In this document: positions 41,191-49,643 of the stretch, piece by piece
Layout of the letters: the number at the start of each line of letters is the position of its first letter
How positions within the stretch are numbered: the first letter of the stretch is position 1
Assembly (NCBI RefSeq): GCF_002551005.1
Contig: NZ_NVOY01000040.1
Location: forward strand, 1 to 64,000
Reading direction: 5' to 3'
Source: Bacillus pseudomycoides
GTDB taxonomy: Bacteria > Bacillota > Bacilli > Bacillales > Bacillaceae_G
Length of the DNA stretch: 64,000 nucleotides
Notes under the pieces: generated by a model
Told to the model about the DNA's origin: nothing
The model's database searches: none
The model's input: the letters and a program-made list of their open reading frames with translations, nothing else
Position numbers and translations under genes: made by a program

Positions 41191-42459
41191 TTGGAGCAAT
41201 ATAAAAAACAAGTGTGTGAATATATTGAAAGTCATGAAAATATGAGTGTGAAATTATTAAAACGTTTAATTCAAGAAAAAAGTACGAGTGGAGATGAAAG
41301 CGGTGCGCAAGCAGTTGTAATTGAAAAGCTGCGTGAGCTTGGTTTAGATTTAGATATTTGGGAACCGTCGTTTACGAAAATGAAAGATCATCCGTATTTC
41401 GTCTCACCACGTACAAGTTTTAACGATAGTCCAAATATTGTAGCAACGTTAAAGGGAAGTGGCGGCGGAAAGTCGATGATTTTAAATGGTCATATTGATG
41501 TTGTGCCTGAAGGAGATTTAAAGCAGTGGGAGCATAATCCATATGCCGGAGAAAAAATTGGGAATCGTGTATACGGGCGCGGCACAACTGATATGAAAGG
41601 TGGTAATGTATCGCTTATGTTGGCGATAGAAGCCATTGTAGCAACAGGCATTTCTTTAAAGGGAGATGTATATTTTCAAAGTGTAATAGAAGAAGAGAGC
41701 GGCGGCGCAGGTACGCTTGCGACACTTTTACGAGGCTACGAGGCAGATGGTGTAATTATCCCAGAGCCGACGAATATGAAATTTTTCTCGAAACAACAAG
41801 GTTCAATGTGGTTTCGTTTATTCGTAAAAGGGAAAGCTGCGCATGGTGGGACACGTTATGAAGGTGTAAGTGCTATTGAAAAAAGTATGTTTGTTATAGA
41901 GCATATAAGGAAGCTAGAAGAAAAACGAAATGAGCGGATTACAGATCCATTATATAAAGGAATCTCGATTCCAATTCCGATTAATATCGGGAAAATTGAA
42001 GGTGGCAGCTGGCCAAGTTCTGTACCTGATTTTCTTACTTTAGAAGGAAGATATGGGGTAGCGCCAAATGAAAGTATGGAAGCGGCAAAAAAAGAATTTG
42101 AAAATTGGGTAGGACAGTTAAATCAGGTAGATTCATGGTTTGCAGAACATCCAGTAGAAGTAGAATGGTTTGGCGCACGATGGGTTCCGGGTGAATTAGA
42201 AGAAAACCATCCGCTTATCACGACGTTAAAGGACAATTTTGTACAAATTGAAGGTACAGAGCCAATTATTGAGGCATCACCGTGGGGAACAGATGGAGGA
42301 TTATTTACACAGATTGCAAATATTCCAACGATCGTGTTCGGTCCAGGTGAAACGAAAGTCGCACATTATCCAAATGAATATATTGAAATTGATAAAATGA
42401 TTGCAGCGGCAAAGATTATTGCATGTACTCTGCTAGAGTGGTGTGAGGTGGACAAATGA
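41191..42459 (+). CDS. yodQ: M20 family deacylase (ArgE/DapE-like)
   Basis: The 422-residue zinc hydrolase has metal ligands in LNGHIDVVPEGDL and GRGTTDMKGG, catalytic Glu in SVIEEESGGAG, a dimerisation domain with AAHGGTRYEGVSAIEK and the final His in KVAHYPNEYIEIDKM. It starts at TTG 41191 with an AGGAGAGG site, 15 nt after yodR. In the lysine pathway context it could remove the acetyl group added by YodP from a later intermediate (for example 4-acetamidobutyrate); that is inference. Confidence 0.9.
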   Translation: MEQYKKQVCEYIESHENMSVKLLKRLIQEKSTSGDESGAQAVVIEKLRELGLDLDIWEPSFTKMKDHPYFVSPRTSFNDSPNIVATLKGSGGGKSMILNGHIDVVPEGDLKQWEHNPYAGEKIGNRVYGRGTTDMKGGNVSLMLAIEAIVATGISLKGDVYFQSVIEEESGGAGTLATLLRGYEADGVIIPEPTNMKFFSKQQGSMWFRLFVKGKAAHGGTRYEGVSAIEKSMFVIEHIRKLEEKRNERITDPLYKGISIPIPINIGKIEGGSWPSSVPDFLTLEGRYGVAPNESMEAAKKEFENWVGQLNQVDSWFAEHPVEVEWFGARWVPGELEENHPLITTLKDNFVQIEGTEPIIEASPWGTDGGLFTQIANIPTIVFGPGETKVAHYPNEYIEIDKMIAAAKIIACTLLEWCEVDK

Positions 42460-43301
42460 AATATTATGAAGAATTTGCAGAACAAACGAAGTACTATACT
42501 GTAGAAGGTACATTAGATTATTTTAATAAACGTATTCGAGTTGATCATTATAAGGGAAATGTCGAACAAGTAATGCATAGAGTTGAAGAACTCGCAAACT
42601 CTCATTCTTTCACGAAATTAATTATAAAAGGAAAGAGAGAGCATGTTTCGACGTGGCTCTCTCTTGGTTATATGCTAGAAGCGAGTATTCCACAGTACTT
42701 TCAAGGTCATGATGCGTATTTTATGGTGAAATATCGGAATGATGAGCGCCGTAATAGTGCGCAGTGGGTGAAGGAAGATGAGATTGTGAGTGGTGTAATC
42801 GCTAAGCAAATAGTAGAAAAGGAGATACCAGCACAGTTTGTGTTGCGAAAAGCAACAGAAGAAGATGCAAAGCAGCTTGCGGACGTATTCGGAAAAGTAT
42901 TTGAGATTTATCCTACACCTTTAAATGAATTCGATTACATTGTGAAAACGATGAAGGAAGATACAATTTATTACGTGTATGAAACGGAAGGGAAAATTAT
43001 AAGTACTGCTTCAGCAGAAATAAACGTAAAAGAAGGAAATGCAGAATTAACAAATTGTGCAACGTTACCAAAGTATCGAAAGCATGGTTTTATGAAAAAT
43101 TTACTTATGAAGTTAGAAGAAGAACTGCAAGAGAAAGGTGTTTTTTGTTCGTATACAATCGCACGGGCACTTTCATTTGGTATGAACGCAGCGTTTTATC
43201 AGCTTGGATATACGTACACAGGACGGCTTGCGAATAACTGTTATATTTTTGATAAGTTAGAGGATATGAACGTTTGGGTAAAGGATTTATCACAAATTTA
43301 G
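42456..43301 (+). CDS. ablB: Beta-lysine N6-acetyltransferase (AblB/YodP)
   Basis: The 281-residue two-part protein has an N-terminal region (residues 1-125; RVDHYKGN, WLSLGYMLEASIPQYFQGHDAYFMVKY) and a C-terminal GNAT domain from FVLRKATEEDAKQLADVFGKVFEIYPTP. The acetyl-CoA loop region is ATLPKYRKHGFMKNLLMKLEEEL, and it ends MNAAFYQLGYTYTGRLANNCYIF. This is the AblB/YodP family that acetylates beta-lysine made by KamA. Overlaps yodQ by 4 nt. In archaea the product is an osmolyte; here the surrounding degradative genes argue for catabolism. Confidence 0.9.
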   Translation: MKYYEEFAEQTKYYTVEGTLDYFNKRIRVDHYKGNVEQVMHRVEELANSHSFTKLIIKGKREHVSTWLSLGYMLEASIPQYFQGHDAYFMVKYRNDERRNSAQWVKEDEIVSGVIAKQIVEKEIPAQFVLRKATEEDAKQLADVFGKVFEIYPTPLNEFDYIVKTMKEDTIYYVYETEGKIISTASAEINVKEGNAELTNCATLPKYRKHGFMKNLLMKLEEELQEKGVFCSYTIARALSFGMNAAFYQLGYTYTGRLANNCYIFDKLEDMNVWVKDLSQI

Positions 43302-43404
43302 TAGATAACAGTTCATAAAGAATCAATTCGTTTAACTTCCATAAGCGTAGAAGAAAAAAATCTTCGCTGATGGGAGTTTCATTTTAGCGGTAGATGCTCA
43401 AAAT

Positions 43405-43422
43405 TCGGCACTATAATTGCTG
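43405..43422 (+). promoter_or_regulatory. Putative sigma-54 (-24/-12) promoter of kamR
   Basis: CGGCACTATAATTGCT at 43406-43421 fits the sigma-54 consensus TGGCAC-N5-TTGCT with one change and exact GG-N10-GC spacing. Transcription would start near 43432, just before the AGGAGGGG site of kamR. It lies in the loop of a hairpin (gctcaaaa with ttttgagc). Confidence 0.6.
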
Positions 43423-43448
43423 GTTTTTGAGCGAAGGAGGGGAATGCG

Positions 43449-44828
43449 TTGCTGGCGATTTCAACACAAGAAGTAATTGAAGCGATTTTAAGTAGCATTG
43501 ATGAAGCTATTCATGCAGTAGATGAAAATGGAGTTACGATTTTTTATAACACAGTAGCAGCAAAACATGATGGATCGAATGTAGAAGATGTACTTGGTAA
43601 ATATTTATTAGAAGCATTTCCTTCGTTAACGCCAGAAACGAGTACACTGTTAAAGGTATTACAAATGAAAAAGCCAATCCTACACCAAGTGCAGCGATAT
43701 CAAAATCAAAGGGGAGAAGATGTATACACGGTGAATACAACACTTCCTATTTTTATAGAAGGACGCATTGCTGGCGCTGTTGAAATTGCAAAAGATTATT
43801 CTACTATTCAAAAGTTGACGGAAAAAATTGCTGACTTGCAGTCGAAAATGAAGCGGTCAGCTCCGAAAAAAGCACCATACAGACATGTAGCATTCGATAC
43901 AATCATAACGAATGATAAGCGCTTTTTACAAACGAAACAAATGGCGCAAAAGGTTGCGACTACAAATGCAAACGTACTGATTTACGGGGAAACAGGAACG
44001 GGAAAAGAGTTATTTGTACAAGCGATACATGAAGCATCGAAAAGAAGAAATAACGCATTTATCGCTCAAAACTGTGCTGCTTTGCCAGAATCATTACTCG
44101 AAAGTTTACTGTTTGGAACAACTAAAGGAAGCTATACAGGTGCAATAGAGCGCGCAGGATTATTTGAGCTGGCAGACGGTGGTACATTATTTTTAGATGA
44201 ACTAAATTCGATGCCGTTAGATTTACAAGCAAAAATGCTTCGTGTACTAGAAGATGGTGTTATTCGCCGCATCGGTGATAATAAAACAAGAAAAGTTGAT
44301 GTGCGTGTGATTACCGCAATGAATCAACCTCCAGATGAGTGCCTTCGTGAAAATAAAATTCGTACAGATTTATATTATAGATTAAATGTGTTTTCTTTGT
44401 TTATTCCGCCGCTTCGTGAGCGAAAGGAAGATATTTTATTGATAGCTCCGCACTTTTTACAGGCTTATAACAAGGAATATAAAAAGAATGTGATTGGTAT
44501 AGATGAAGAGGCAAAGAAGCGATTGCTTCAATACAATTGGCCAGGTAATGTACGTGAATTAAAGCATATGATTGAACATGCGGTCATTGTAGCGGAAGGG
44601 AAAACGCTAACGTTATCTTGTTTACCAAGTTCGTTTCGACAAACGCCGCATCTGCAGAAAAGGTCGATATTACCGCTTCGGGAAGCGCTATATAAAACGG
44701 AAAAAGAGTTGATTGAACAGGCAATGTTAGAAGCAAAAGGAAATGTTTTGCAAGCTGCAAAGTTGTTATGTATTCCAAGACAAACTTTGCAGTATAAATT
44801 AAATAAATATGCGAAAGCTGCCGAATAA
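43449..44828 (+). CDS. kamR: Sigma-54-dependent activator of the kam locus (RocR-like)
   Basis: The 459-residue protein has a PAS-like N-terminal sensor ([25 protein letters not shown]). Its AAA+ domain has Walker [11 protein letters not shown], a sigma-54-contact loop GSYTGA (variant of GAFTGA), Walker [13 protein letters not shown] and LRERKEDI. The C-terminal Fis-type HTH is [27 protein letters not shown]. It starts at TTG 43449 with AGGAGGGG 6 nt upstream. It sits between yodP and kamA, a position empty in B. subtilis. The KamR regulator of B. thuringiensis activates kamA from a sigma-54 promoter; this gene fits in position and type. Ligand probably lysine or a derivative. Confidence 0.9.
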   Translation: MLAISTQEVIEAILSSIDEAIHAVDENGVTIFYNTVAAKHDGSNVEDVLGKYLLEAFPSLTPETSTLLKVLQMKKPILHQVQRYQNQRGEDVYTVNTTLPIFIEGRIAGAVEIAKDYSTIQKLTEKIADLQSKMKRSAPKKAPYRHVAFDTIITNDKRFLQTKQMAQKVATTNANVLIYGETGTGKELFVQAIHEASKRRNNAFIAQNCAALPESLLESLLFGTTKGSYTGAIERAGLFELADGGTLFLDELNSMPLDLQAKMLRVLEDGVIRRIGDNKTRKVDVRVITAMNQPPDECLRENKIRTDLYYRLNVFSLFIPPLRERKEDILLIAPHFLQAYNKEYKKNVIGIDEEAKKRLLQYNWPGNVRELKHMIEHAVIVAEGKTLTLSCLPSSFRQTPHLQKRSILPLREALYKTEKELIEQAMLEAKGNVLQAAKLLCIPRQTLQYKLNKYAKAAE

Positions 44829-44848
44829 TTGGCACCTTTTTGTGCATT

Positions 44849-44880
44849 TGCACCAATAAATGAGCGCTTACATATATAAA
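44849..44880 (+). promoter_or_regulatory. Putative sigma-K promoter upstream of kamA
   Basis: GCACC (-35, AC at 44852-44853) and CATATATA (44871-44878) are separated by 17 nt, close to the sigma-K pattern AC-N16/17-CATAnnnTA. It agrees with the reported dual sigma-54 and sigma-K control of kamA in B. thuringiensis. A long leader of about 190 nt would result. Confidence 0.5.
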
Positions 44881-45018
44881 AGTAAAGAAAATTCTGTTTT
44901 TTTTAGAGGTATTTTTATTTTATTTTTGTATAAAACGATATTTTTATAGTAAAGAAGCTTGTAATAGCCAAGGTTGTACGAATAGAAGAGGATCAAAATT
45001 TTGATGTAACTGTTAAAG

Positions 45019-45036
45019 TTGGCATGATTATTGCTT
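45019..45036 (+). promoter_or_regulatory. Sigma-54 (-24/-12) promoter of kamA
   Basis: TTGGCATGATTATTGCTT matches the consensus TTGGCAC-N5-TTGCTT with a single change and exact spacing. The start would be near 45045, about 30 nt before the kamA ATG. The upstream 200 nt hold short inverted repeats (for example gtgca..tgcac near 44842-44853) that could bind KamR. Confidence 0.82.
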
Positions 45037-45073
45037 TAATAATTAGTGAGCGTTTGAAAAAGGGGGAATGGCA

Positions 45074-46492
45074 ATGTTACACGACGTATATAAACCAGAA
45101 CGTCATTGGAAAGAGATTGAACTATGGAAAGATGTTACAGATGAGCAATGGAACGATTGGATTTGGCAATTAACAAATACAATTAAAACATTAGATGATT
45201 TAAAGAAAGTCATTAATTTAACACCAGAAGAAGAAGAAGGGGTTAAAATTTCAACAAAAACAATCCCATTAAACATTACACCATACTATGCATCTCTTAT
45301 GAATCCAGATGATCCACGTTGTCCAATTCGCATGCAATCTGTACCGATTTCAGAAGAATTATATAAAACGAAGTATGATTTAGAAGACCCGCTTCATGAA
45401 GATGAAGATTCACCAGTTCCGGGGTTAACACACCGTTATCCAGACCGTGTTCTTTTCTTAGTAACAAATCAATGTTCTATGTATTGCCGCTATTGTACAC
45501 GTCGTCGTTTTAGTGGACAAATTGGAATGGGTGTTCCAAAGAAGCAATTAGACGAAGCAATTGCTTATATTCGTGAAACACCGCAAGTTCGTGACGTATT
45601 AATCTCTGGTGGTGACGGACTTCTTATTAACGATAACATTTTAGAGTATATTTTAAAGAACTTACGTGCAATTCCGCATGTGGAAATTATTCGTATTGGA
45701 ACAAGGGCTCCTGTTGTATTTCCGCAGCGTATTACGGAAAACCTTTGCAATATTATTAAGAAATATCATCCAGTTTGGTTAAATACACATTTTAATACGT
45801 CTATAGAGATTACAGAAGAGTCGAAACTTGCTTGTGAAATGTTGGCGAATGCAGGTGTACCGCTTGGAAACCAAGCTGTTATTTTAGCAGGTATTAACGA
45901 TAGCGTACCAATTATGAAAAAATTGATGCACGATTTAGTAAAAATTCGCGTACGTCCTTACTATATTTATCAATGTGACTTATCAGAAGGTATTGGCCAT
46001 TTTCGTGCGCCAGTATCAAAAGGTCTTGAAATTATTGAAGGATTACGCGGACATACATCTGGTTATGCAGTTCCAACATTTGTTGTAGATGCACCGGGCG
46101 GCGGTGGTAAAATTGCCGTTCAGCCAAACTACATTATTTCACAAAGCGCTGATAAAGTTGTTCTTCGTAACTTTGAAGGTGTGATTACAACGTATCCAGA
46201 GCCAGAGAATTATGTAGCAGGCAGAGCAGAAGGATATTTCAAAGAAATTTATCCTACTTACGAAGAAAAGCGCTCTGATGTTGGTGTAGCAGCGTTGATG
46301 AGTGATAAGAAGTTTAATCTTGTACCAGAGGGCTTACAGCGTATGAACCGCCGTAAAGATTATGAAACAAATACAACGCATGCTTCATTAAAAGATAAAC
46401 GTGACAAACGTGACCAGTTGAAAGATAAAAAATATCAAGCACAAATGGCAAAATTAGATGAGGGTACAAAAACTGAAGGAGATGCAGTATGA
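45074..46492 (+). CDS. kamA: L-lysine 2,3-aminomutase
   Basis: The 472-residue radical-SAM and PLP enzyme moves the alpha-amino group of L-lysine to C3, giving beta-lysine. The 4Fe-4S ligands are CSMYCRYC (Cys134, Cys138, Cys141). PLP and substrate residues lie in the TRAPVVFPQRIT and DAPGGGGKI segments. It is nearly co-linear with B. subtilis KamA (471 residues) including the Lys-rich tail. ATG 45074 is preferred over ATG 45068 because the GGGGG site is 7 nt from the former and 1 nt from the latter. The stop overlaps yokU. Driven by the sigma-54 promoter at 45019 and perhaps sigma-K. Confidence 0.96.
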   Translation: MLHDVYKPERHWKEIELWKDVTDEQWNDWIWQLTNTIKTLDDLKKVINLTPEEEEGVKISTKTIPLNITPYYASLMNPDDPRCPIRMQSVPISEELYKTKYDLEDPLHEDEDSPVPGLTHRYPDRVLFLVTNQCSMYCRYCTRRRFSGQIGMGVPKKQLDEAIAYIRETPQVRDVLISGGDGLLINDNILEYILKNLRAIPHVEIIRIGTRAPVVFPQRITENLCNIIKKYHPVWLNTHFNTSIEITEESKLACEMLANAGVPLGNQAVILAGINDSVPIMKKLMHDLVKIRVRPYYIYQCDLSEGIGHFRAPVSKGLEIIEGLRGHTSGYAVPTFVVDAPGGGGKIAVQPNYIISQSADKVVLRNFEGVITTYPEPENYVAGRAEGYFKEIYPTYEEKRSDVGVAALMSDKKFNLVPEGLQRMNRRKDYETNTTHASLKDKRDKRDQLKDKKYQAQMAKLDEGTKTEGDAV

Positions 46493-46761
46493 AATGTATG
46501 TGGTGTGAAGGTGAAGAAGCAATTGAAAGTGTAAATACTGTATACTGGGAATTACCAGATGGTACACAAACAGTTACAATTGAAGAAACACCTTGTATCG
46601 CATGTCCAAATTGCGGAGTGCATTATCAATCAGATACTACTGTGAAAGAAATTGAAGACCAGCTCTTTTTGATTTATACGAAAGATTTACCAAAACAAGT
46701 CACATATACAGAGCTTATGGAGCGTCCGCGTTTATTAAAGCGAAATTATTTTGATTTTTAA
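46489..46761 (+). CDS. yokU: YokU family zinc-ribbon protein
   Basis: The 90-residue protein has two CxxC knuckles, MKCMWCEG (Cys3, Cys6) and CIACPNCGVHY, forming a likely zinc site. An IEETPC strand and a helical C terminus (KEIEDQLFLIYTKDLP) follow, as in YgiT/MqsA-like N-terminal domains. It always follows kamA in Bacillus, here with a 4-nt ATGA overlap and a GGAGATG site. Its role may be maturation or regulation of KamA; that is inference. Confidence 0.9.
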   Translation: MKCMWCEGEEAIESVNTVYWELPDGTQTVTIEETPCIACPNCGVHYQSDTTVKEIEDQLFLIYTKDLPKQVTYTELMERPRLLKRNYFDF

Positions 46762-46789
46762 CCAGCATTTTTTATGCTGGTTTTTTTCT
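46760..46789 (+). terminator. kamA-yokU operon terminator
   Basis: Stem aaccagcat (46760-46768) with atgctggtt (46774-46782), then T-run. Confidence 0.9.
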
Positions 46790-46836
46790 TGTTTGCCTTG
46801 TATAATGTAGCCAAGTTAGAAAGGTAGGGAATATTG

Positions 46837-47052
46837 TTGAAAAAGTCATTTTATCATTACATGATGAAGCACCGTGCAGCGCTATTGAAAGATGAACTAT
46901 GCGACTTGGCGGAAATTATGTATGAAGATCATAGCTTTCCGAAGCAATCAGAGGATTATGATGAGATTAGTTCGTATTTAGAGTTAAATGGTTCATTAGA
47001 TAGTATGAGCATTTTTGATCGTGCTTGGGAATTATATATACAAGAGCGATAG
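46837..47052 (+). CDS. yozE: YozE family (DUF1250) protein
   Basis: The 71-residue acidic helical protein carries SFYHYMMKHR, EIMYEDHSFPKQSEDYDEISSYLELNG and MSIFDRAWELY, the YozE signature. The fold resembles a small three-helix SAM-like domain; function unknown. TTG 46837 gives the standard MKKSFYHY start; TTG 46834 is one codon longer. A good promoter (TTGCCT, then TATAAT near 46803) precedes it. Next to yokU in B. subtilis too. Confidence 0.9.
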   Translation: MKKSFYHYMMKHRAALLKDELCDLAEIMYEDHSFPKQSEDYDEISSYLELNGSLDSMSIFDRAWELYIQER

Positions 47053-47098
47053 GATGAACGTTGCCTATGTATATATAATTAAATTAGGAACAATGTGT

Positions 47099-47127
47099 AT
47101 ACACTCCAATAGAGGAGTGTATTTTTT
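47099..47127 (+). terminator. yozE terminator
   Basis: Stem atacactcc (47099-47107) with ggagtgtat (47114-47122), then T-run. It is the last clear host signal before the prophage. Confidence 0.88.
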
Positions 47128-47237
47128 ATGAAAAATATTCAAGTATACAACCTCATGTGATAAGCGTTTTCGTATTGGGTCGCATATACTGTTATCGTCA
47201 CATACTTAAAATCACGACTTCAAAAGGAGAGAGAGAC

Positions 47238-47357
47238 ATGACGAGAAAAAAGCAGCCCAAATACAATATAGGAGATATAGTCGTGATTACGTTATATGGT
47301 ACAGTTGGAAAAATCACAAATATGAATTTTTATATTTACTGGCTAATATATTGCTAG
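47238..47357 (+). pseudogene. Host gene 5' fragment truncated at the prophage attachment site (probable attL)
   Basis: ATG 47238 with an AAAGGAGAG site opens a well-formed N terminus, MTRKKQPKYNIGDIVVITLYG then TVGKIT. This looks like the start of a small SH3-like protein whose frame then runs into AT-rich phage sequence (NMNFYIYWLIYC) and stops at 47357. The sharp change of character after GTVGKIT (about 47320) and the integrase gene 47 nt downstream indicate that integration split this gene. The missing 3' part should lie at the far (attR) end, outside the window. Confidence 0.6.
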
Positions 47358-47377
47358 TTATGTATAATAGCAATATA
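47347..47377. promoter_or_regulatory. Inverted repeat over the integrase promoter
   Basis: A perfect 10-bp inverted repeat tatattgcta (47347-47356) and tagcaatata (47368-47377) with an 11-nt spacer. TATAAT (47363-47368) lies in the spacer and is a good -10 for the integrase. It may be an operator or part of the integrase arm/core site. Confidence 0.55.
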
Positions 47378-47403
47378 AAGTTAATTAATAAGGAGAGTTA
47401 AAT

Positions 47404-48879
47404 ATGTTTGTAGCTATTTACTTACGATTATCTAAGGATGAACAACAACTAGGCGTTGAGGAGGTGTTAAGTAATCACAGACTGGCATTAACAAGGATTG
47501 CGGACAGTAATGGGTGGAAATATGATATTTATGAGGAAGTAAGTTCTGGAGTAAATACTGAAAGGGAAGAAATTAACTTACTTCTGCAACGCATTGATGA
47601 TTACTCAGCGGTTCTCTGCATGGATGTAGATAGACTCTCCAGAGACAACTCTTTTGCTGAGCAGATTAAAAAGCAACTTATCCTGCATGGCGTTAAGTTA
47701 ATAACTCCGCAAGGAGAGTATGATTTTGATAATGAGAATAGTGATATGCTTTACTCATTCCAAAGTATGTTTGCAAACTTTGAGTACAAGCAGATTAGGA
47801 AGCGCCTTTCCAGAGGCAAGTTTATGGAGGCTTCCAAAGGCTTATGGGTAATGAATAATGTTCCTTTGGGATTCAAAAAGAACCAAGAGACAAAGAAATT
47901 AGAAGTAAATGAAGAAGAGGCTCACATTATCAGATATATTTTTGATAAGACTTTGGAAGGTTTTAGCATCAATAGAATTTCCAGAGATGTTTATGATTTT
48001 GGTTGGAGAAGCAGAAGAGGGAAAATACTAAGTACTTCCCACCTTTCAAATATTCGCCAGAACCCAACTTATTATGGAGTAGTTAGATATGAAAGAAAGA
48101 ATGAGATTGGGAAAGTTTTGGAGAGCTGTTTTATAGAAAATGCACATGAGGCTCTTATTCCCAAGCAGAGATGGTTGGAAGCTCAGAAGATAATAAAGAA
48201 TAACTCCAATAAGAAATTTACAACTAGAGGAAAAATTAGCAGGGCGCTCCAAGGATTAATTTATTGTGGCTGCTGTGGACACAAGCGCTATATATGTAGA
48301 GATGCTACTGGAAAGGATTATATAAAGGCTTGTGGGTTTAAGGTACAAATAAGATGTAATGATGCTGGTTATAGATATTTACCCATTGAGGAAGCAGTTT
48401 TTAAATGGGTTAAAGAGTATATCCCAGAATTAAAAGAAGAGCTTTCTGGTTTAAAAAATCAAGATACTGGCAAAGTTGAGAAAGTACTGTTTAACCAATT
48501 AAAAGACGTTGAGGTTCAACTTGCCAAAAGAGCAACTAAAAGAAAGAACTTCACCAATATGAGAGCTGAGGGAGAAATCACCAAAGCAGAGTTTGAAGAA
48601 GTTAGAGGAGAACTAGAGGAAGAAGTTACTCAACTAAATCAGCAAAAGGAACTTCTTGAATTAAAATTAGAAAATGTTACAAATAACGATGAGCAGATTA
48701 TGACTATTGAGAAGAGAATAGAAACTCTTGAGAATTTAGAGAAACTTTCTCCAGAAGAGGTTAATGCCTTTTTACGTCAATTTATTAAAAAAGTAGTGTT
48801 TAGCCGCAATATAGAGGGCAATCCTAATACAACAGGAAGAGAGGAAATTGCTCCAACTGTGGAAATTATCCCTTTATAG
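47404..48879 (+). CDS. Large serine recombinase (phage integrase)
   Basis: The 491-residue protein has an N-terminal resolvase domain with the nucleophile Ser10 (AIYLRLSKDEQ) and the DRLSRD active-site arginine motif. The recombinase domain follows (KFMEASKGLWVMNNVPLGFKKN), then a zinc ribbon with ligands in CGCCGHKRYIC and CGFKVQIRC, a long coiled coil (about residues 350-460) and a C-terminal tail. This is the phiC31/TP901-1 type that integrates unidirectionally. AAGGAG precedes ATG 47404. Located at the extreme left end of the prophage beside the truncated host gene. Confidence 0.93.
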   Translation: MFVAIYLRLSKDEQQLGVEEVLSNHRLALTRIADSNGWKYDIYEEVSSGVNTEREEINLLLQRIDDYSAVLCMDVDRLSRDNSFAEQIKKQLILHGVKLITPQGEYDFDNENSDMLYSFQSMFANFEYKQIRKRLSRGKFMEASKGLWVMNNVPLGFKKNQETKKLEVNEEEAHIIRYIFDKTLEGFSINRISRDVYDFGWRSRRGKILSTSHLSNIRQNPTYYGVVRYERKNEIGKVLESCFIENAHEALIPKQRWLEAQKIIKNNSNKKFTTRGKISRALQGLIYCGCCGHKRYICRDATGKDYIKACGFKVQIRCNDAGYRYLPIEEAVFKWVKEYIPELKEELSGLKNQDTGKVEKVLFNQLKDVEVQLAKRATKRKNFTNMRAEGEITKAEFEEVRGELEEEVTQLNQQKELLELKLENVTNNDEQIMTIEKRIETLENLEKLSPEEVNAFLRQFIKKVVFSRNIEGNPNTTGREEIAPTVEIIPL

Positions 48880-48959
48880 TAAACAGAGGTAATAATCTTG
48901 TTATAACGCTTAGTTTTATGTTAAGTTAGATTTAAAGTATTTTAGGAGGAAATTTAAAA

Positions 48960-49364
48960 GTGAGTAGTAATAAGGTTAAACCAAATGAATTAAGAAAATC
49001 TAGAAAGTTTTATGTTGGTTCTGTTCATGAAATAGCTTCTGGAAAGTTTGAGATAATAGATAGGTATTTAGGGGAAGATGATTATGTTTGGTTAAAATAT
49101 AAAATGTTGGATAGTGGAGAAGTAATTGAAAATAGAGAGGTAAATGTTAACTCCAATTTGTATAAGTTTCGCCAAAAGAAGAAAGTTGAAGCCTTTGATG
49201 AGGAATTTCCAGAACTTGCGGATAGCCAGAATTTTGGTAATATAGAATTTAATAAAAAAGTAATGGAGTCAGTTGATTCCATTACAAAGCAATTAACTAC
49301 TTTAATGCTCCAACAAACTTTGATGATGGAAGAGATAAGAGAATTGAAAAAGAAAATAAAGTAG
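48960..49364 (+). CDS. Phage protein of unknown function with C-terminal coiled coil
   Basis: The 134-residue protein has residues 15-70 in a small beta-barrel pattern (FYVGSVHEIASGKFEIIDRYLGEDDYVWLKYKMLDSG) like the SH3-type segments in phage HNH and related proteins. It ends in an amphipathic helix (VDSITKQLTTLMLQQTLMMEEIRELKKKIK) that could form a coiled coil. It starts at GTG 48960 with AGGAGG 11 nt upstream. Between integrase and terminase, so a recombination directionality factor or DNA-binding accessory is conceivable but unproven. Confidence 0.7.
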   Translation: MSSNKVKPNELRKSRKFYVGSVHEIASGKFEIIDRYLGEDDYVWLKYKMLDSGEVIENREVNVNSNLYKFRQKKKVEAFDEEFPELADSQNFGNIEFNKKVMESVDSITKQLTTLMLQQTLMMEEIRELKKKIK

Positions 49365-49370
49365 ATAGAA

Positions 49371-49394
49371 GCCGTTCCTTTGGGAGCGGTTTTT
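49371..49394 (+). terminator. Terminator
   Basis: Stem ccgttcc (49372-49378) with ggagcgg (49383-49389), one G-U, followed by T-run. From here to 49643 (249 nt) I see no gene; it should carry the late promoter for the structural module. Confidence 0.75.
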
Positions 49395-49643
49395 AACTTA
49401 TGTCTAAAATGTGTTAAGAATATATTGAAAAATGACTACACATTTAGAGAATTTTAAAAACGGTGACAAGACAGGGGGACAACCCCTTGATTTTGCTGCA
49501 ATATATTATAGGGAAGCGGAGCATTGTATCCGCAATCTTTTATCCTAAAGTTATTATAACCATTAAAGATAATAAGCAGCGATATGAAATATCGCAATCA
49601 CTTAATCCTTTATAATCCTTATTAAGAAAGGAGTGGATAACTA

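Noticed and set aside
43340-43370. Hairpin after yodP as a terminator
   Set aside because: The stem has a 3-nt bulge and no T-run after it; support too weak to list.
44829-44847. ttggcacctttttgtgca as a sigma-54 promoter after kamR
   Set aside because: GG and GC are 11 nt apart instead of 10, and a far better match lies at 45019. It is more likely part of the sigma-K or KamR region.
47157-47357. 66-residue reading of the truncated host gene
   Set aside because: The first 27 codons lie in the yozE downstream region without a site; the real start is ATG 47238.
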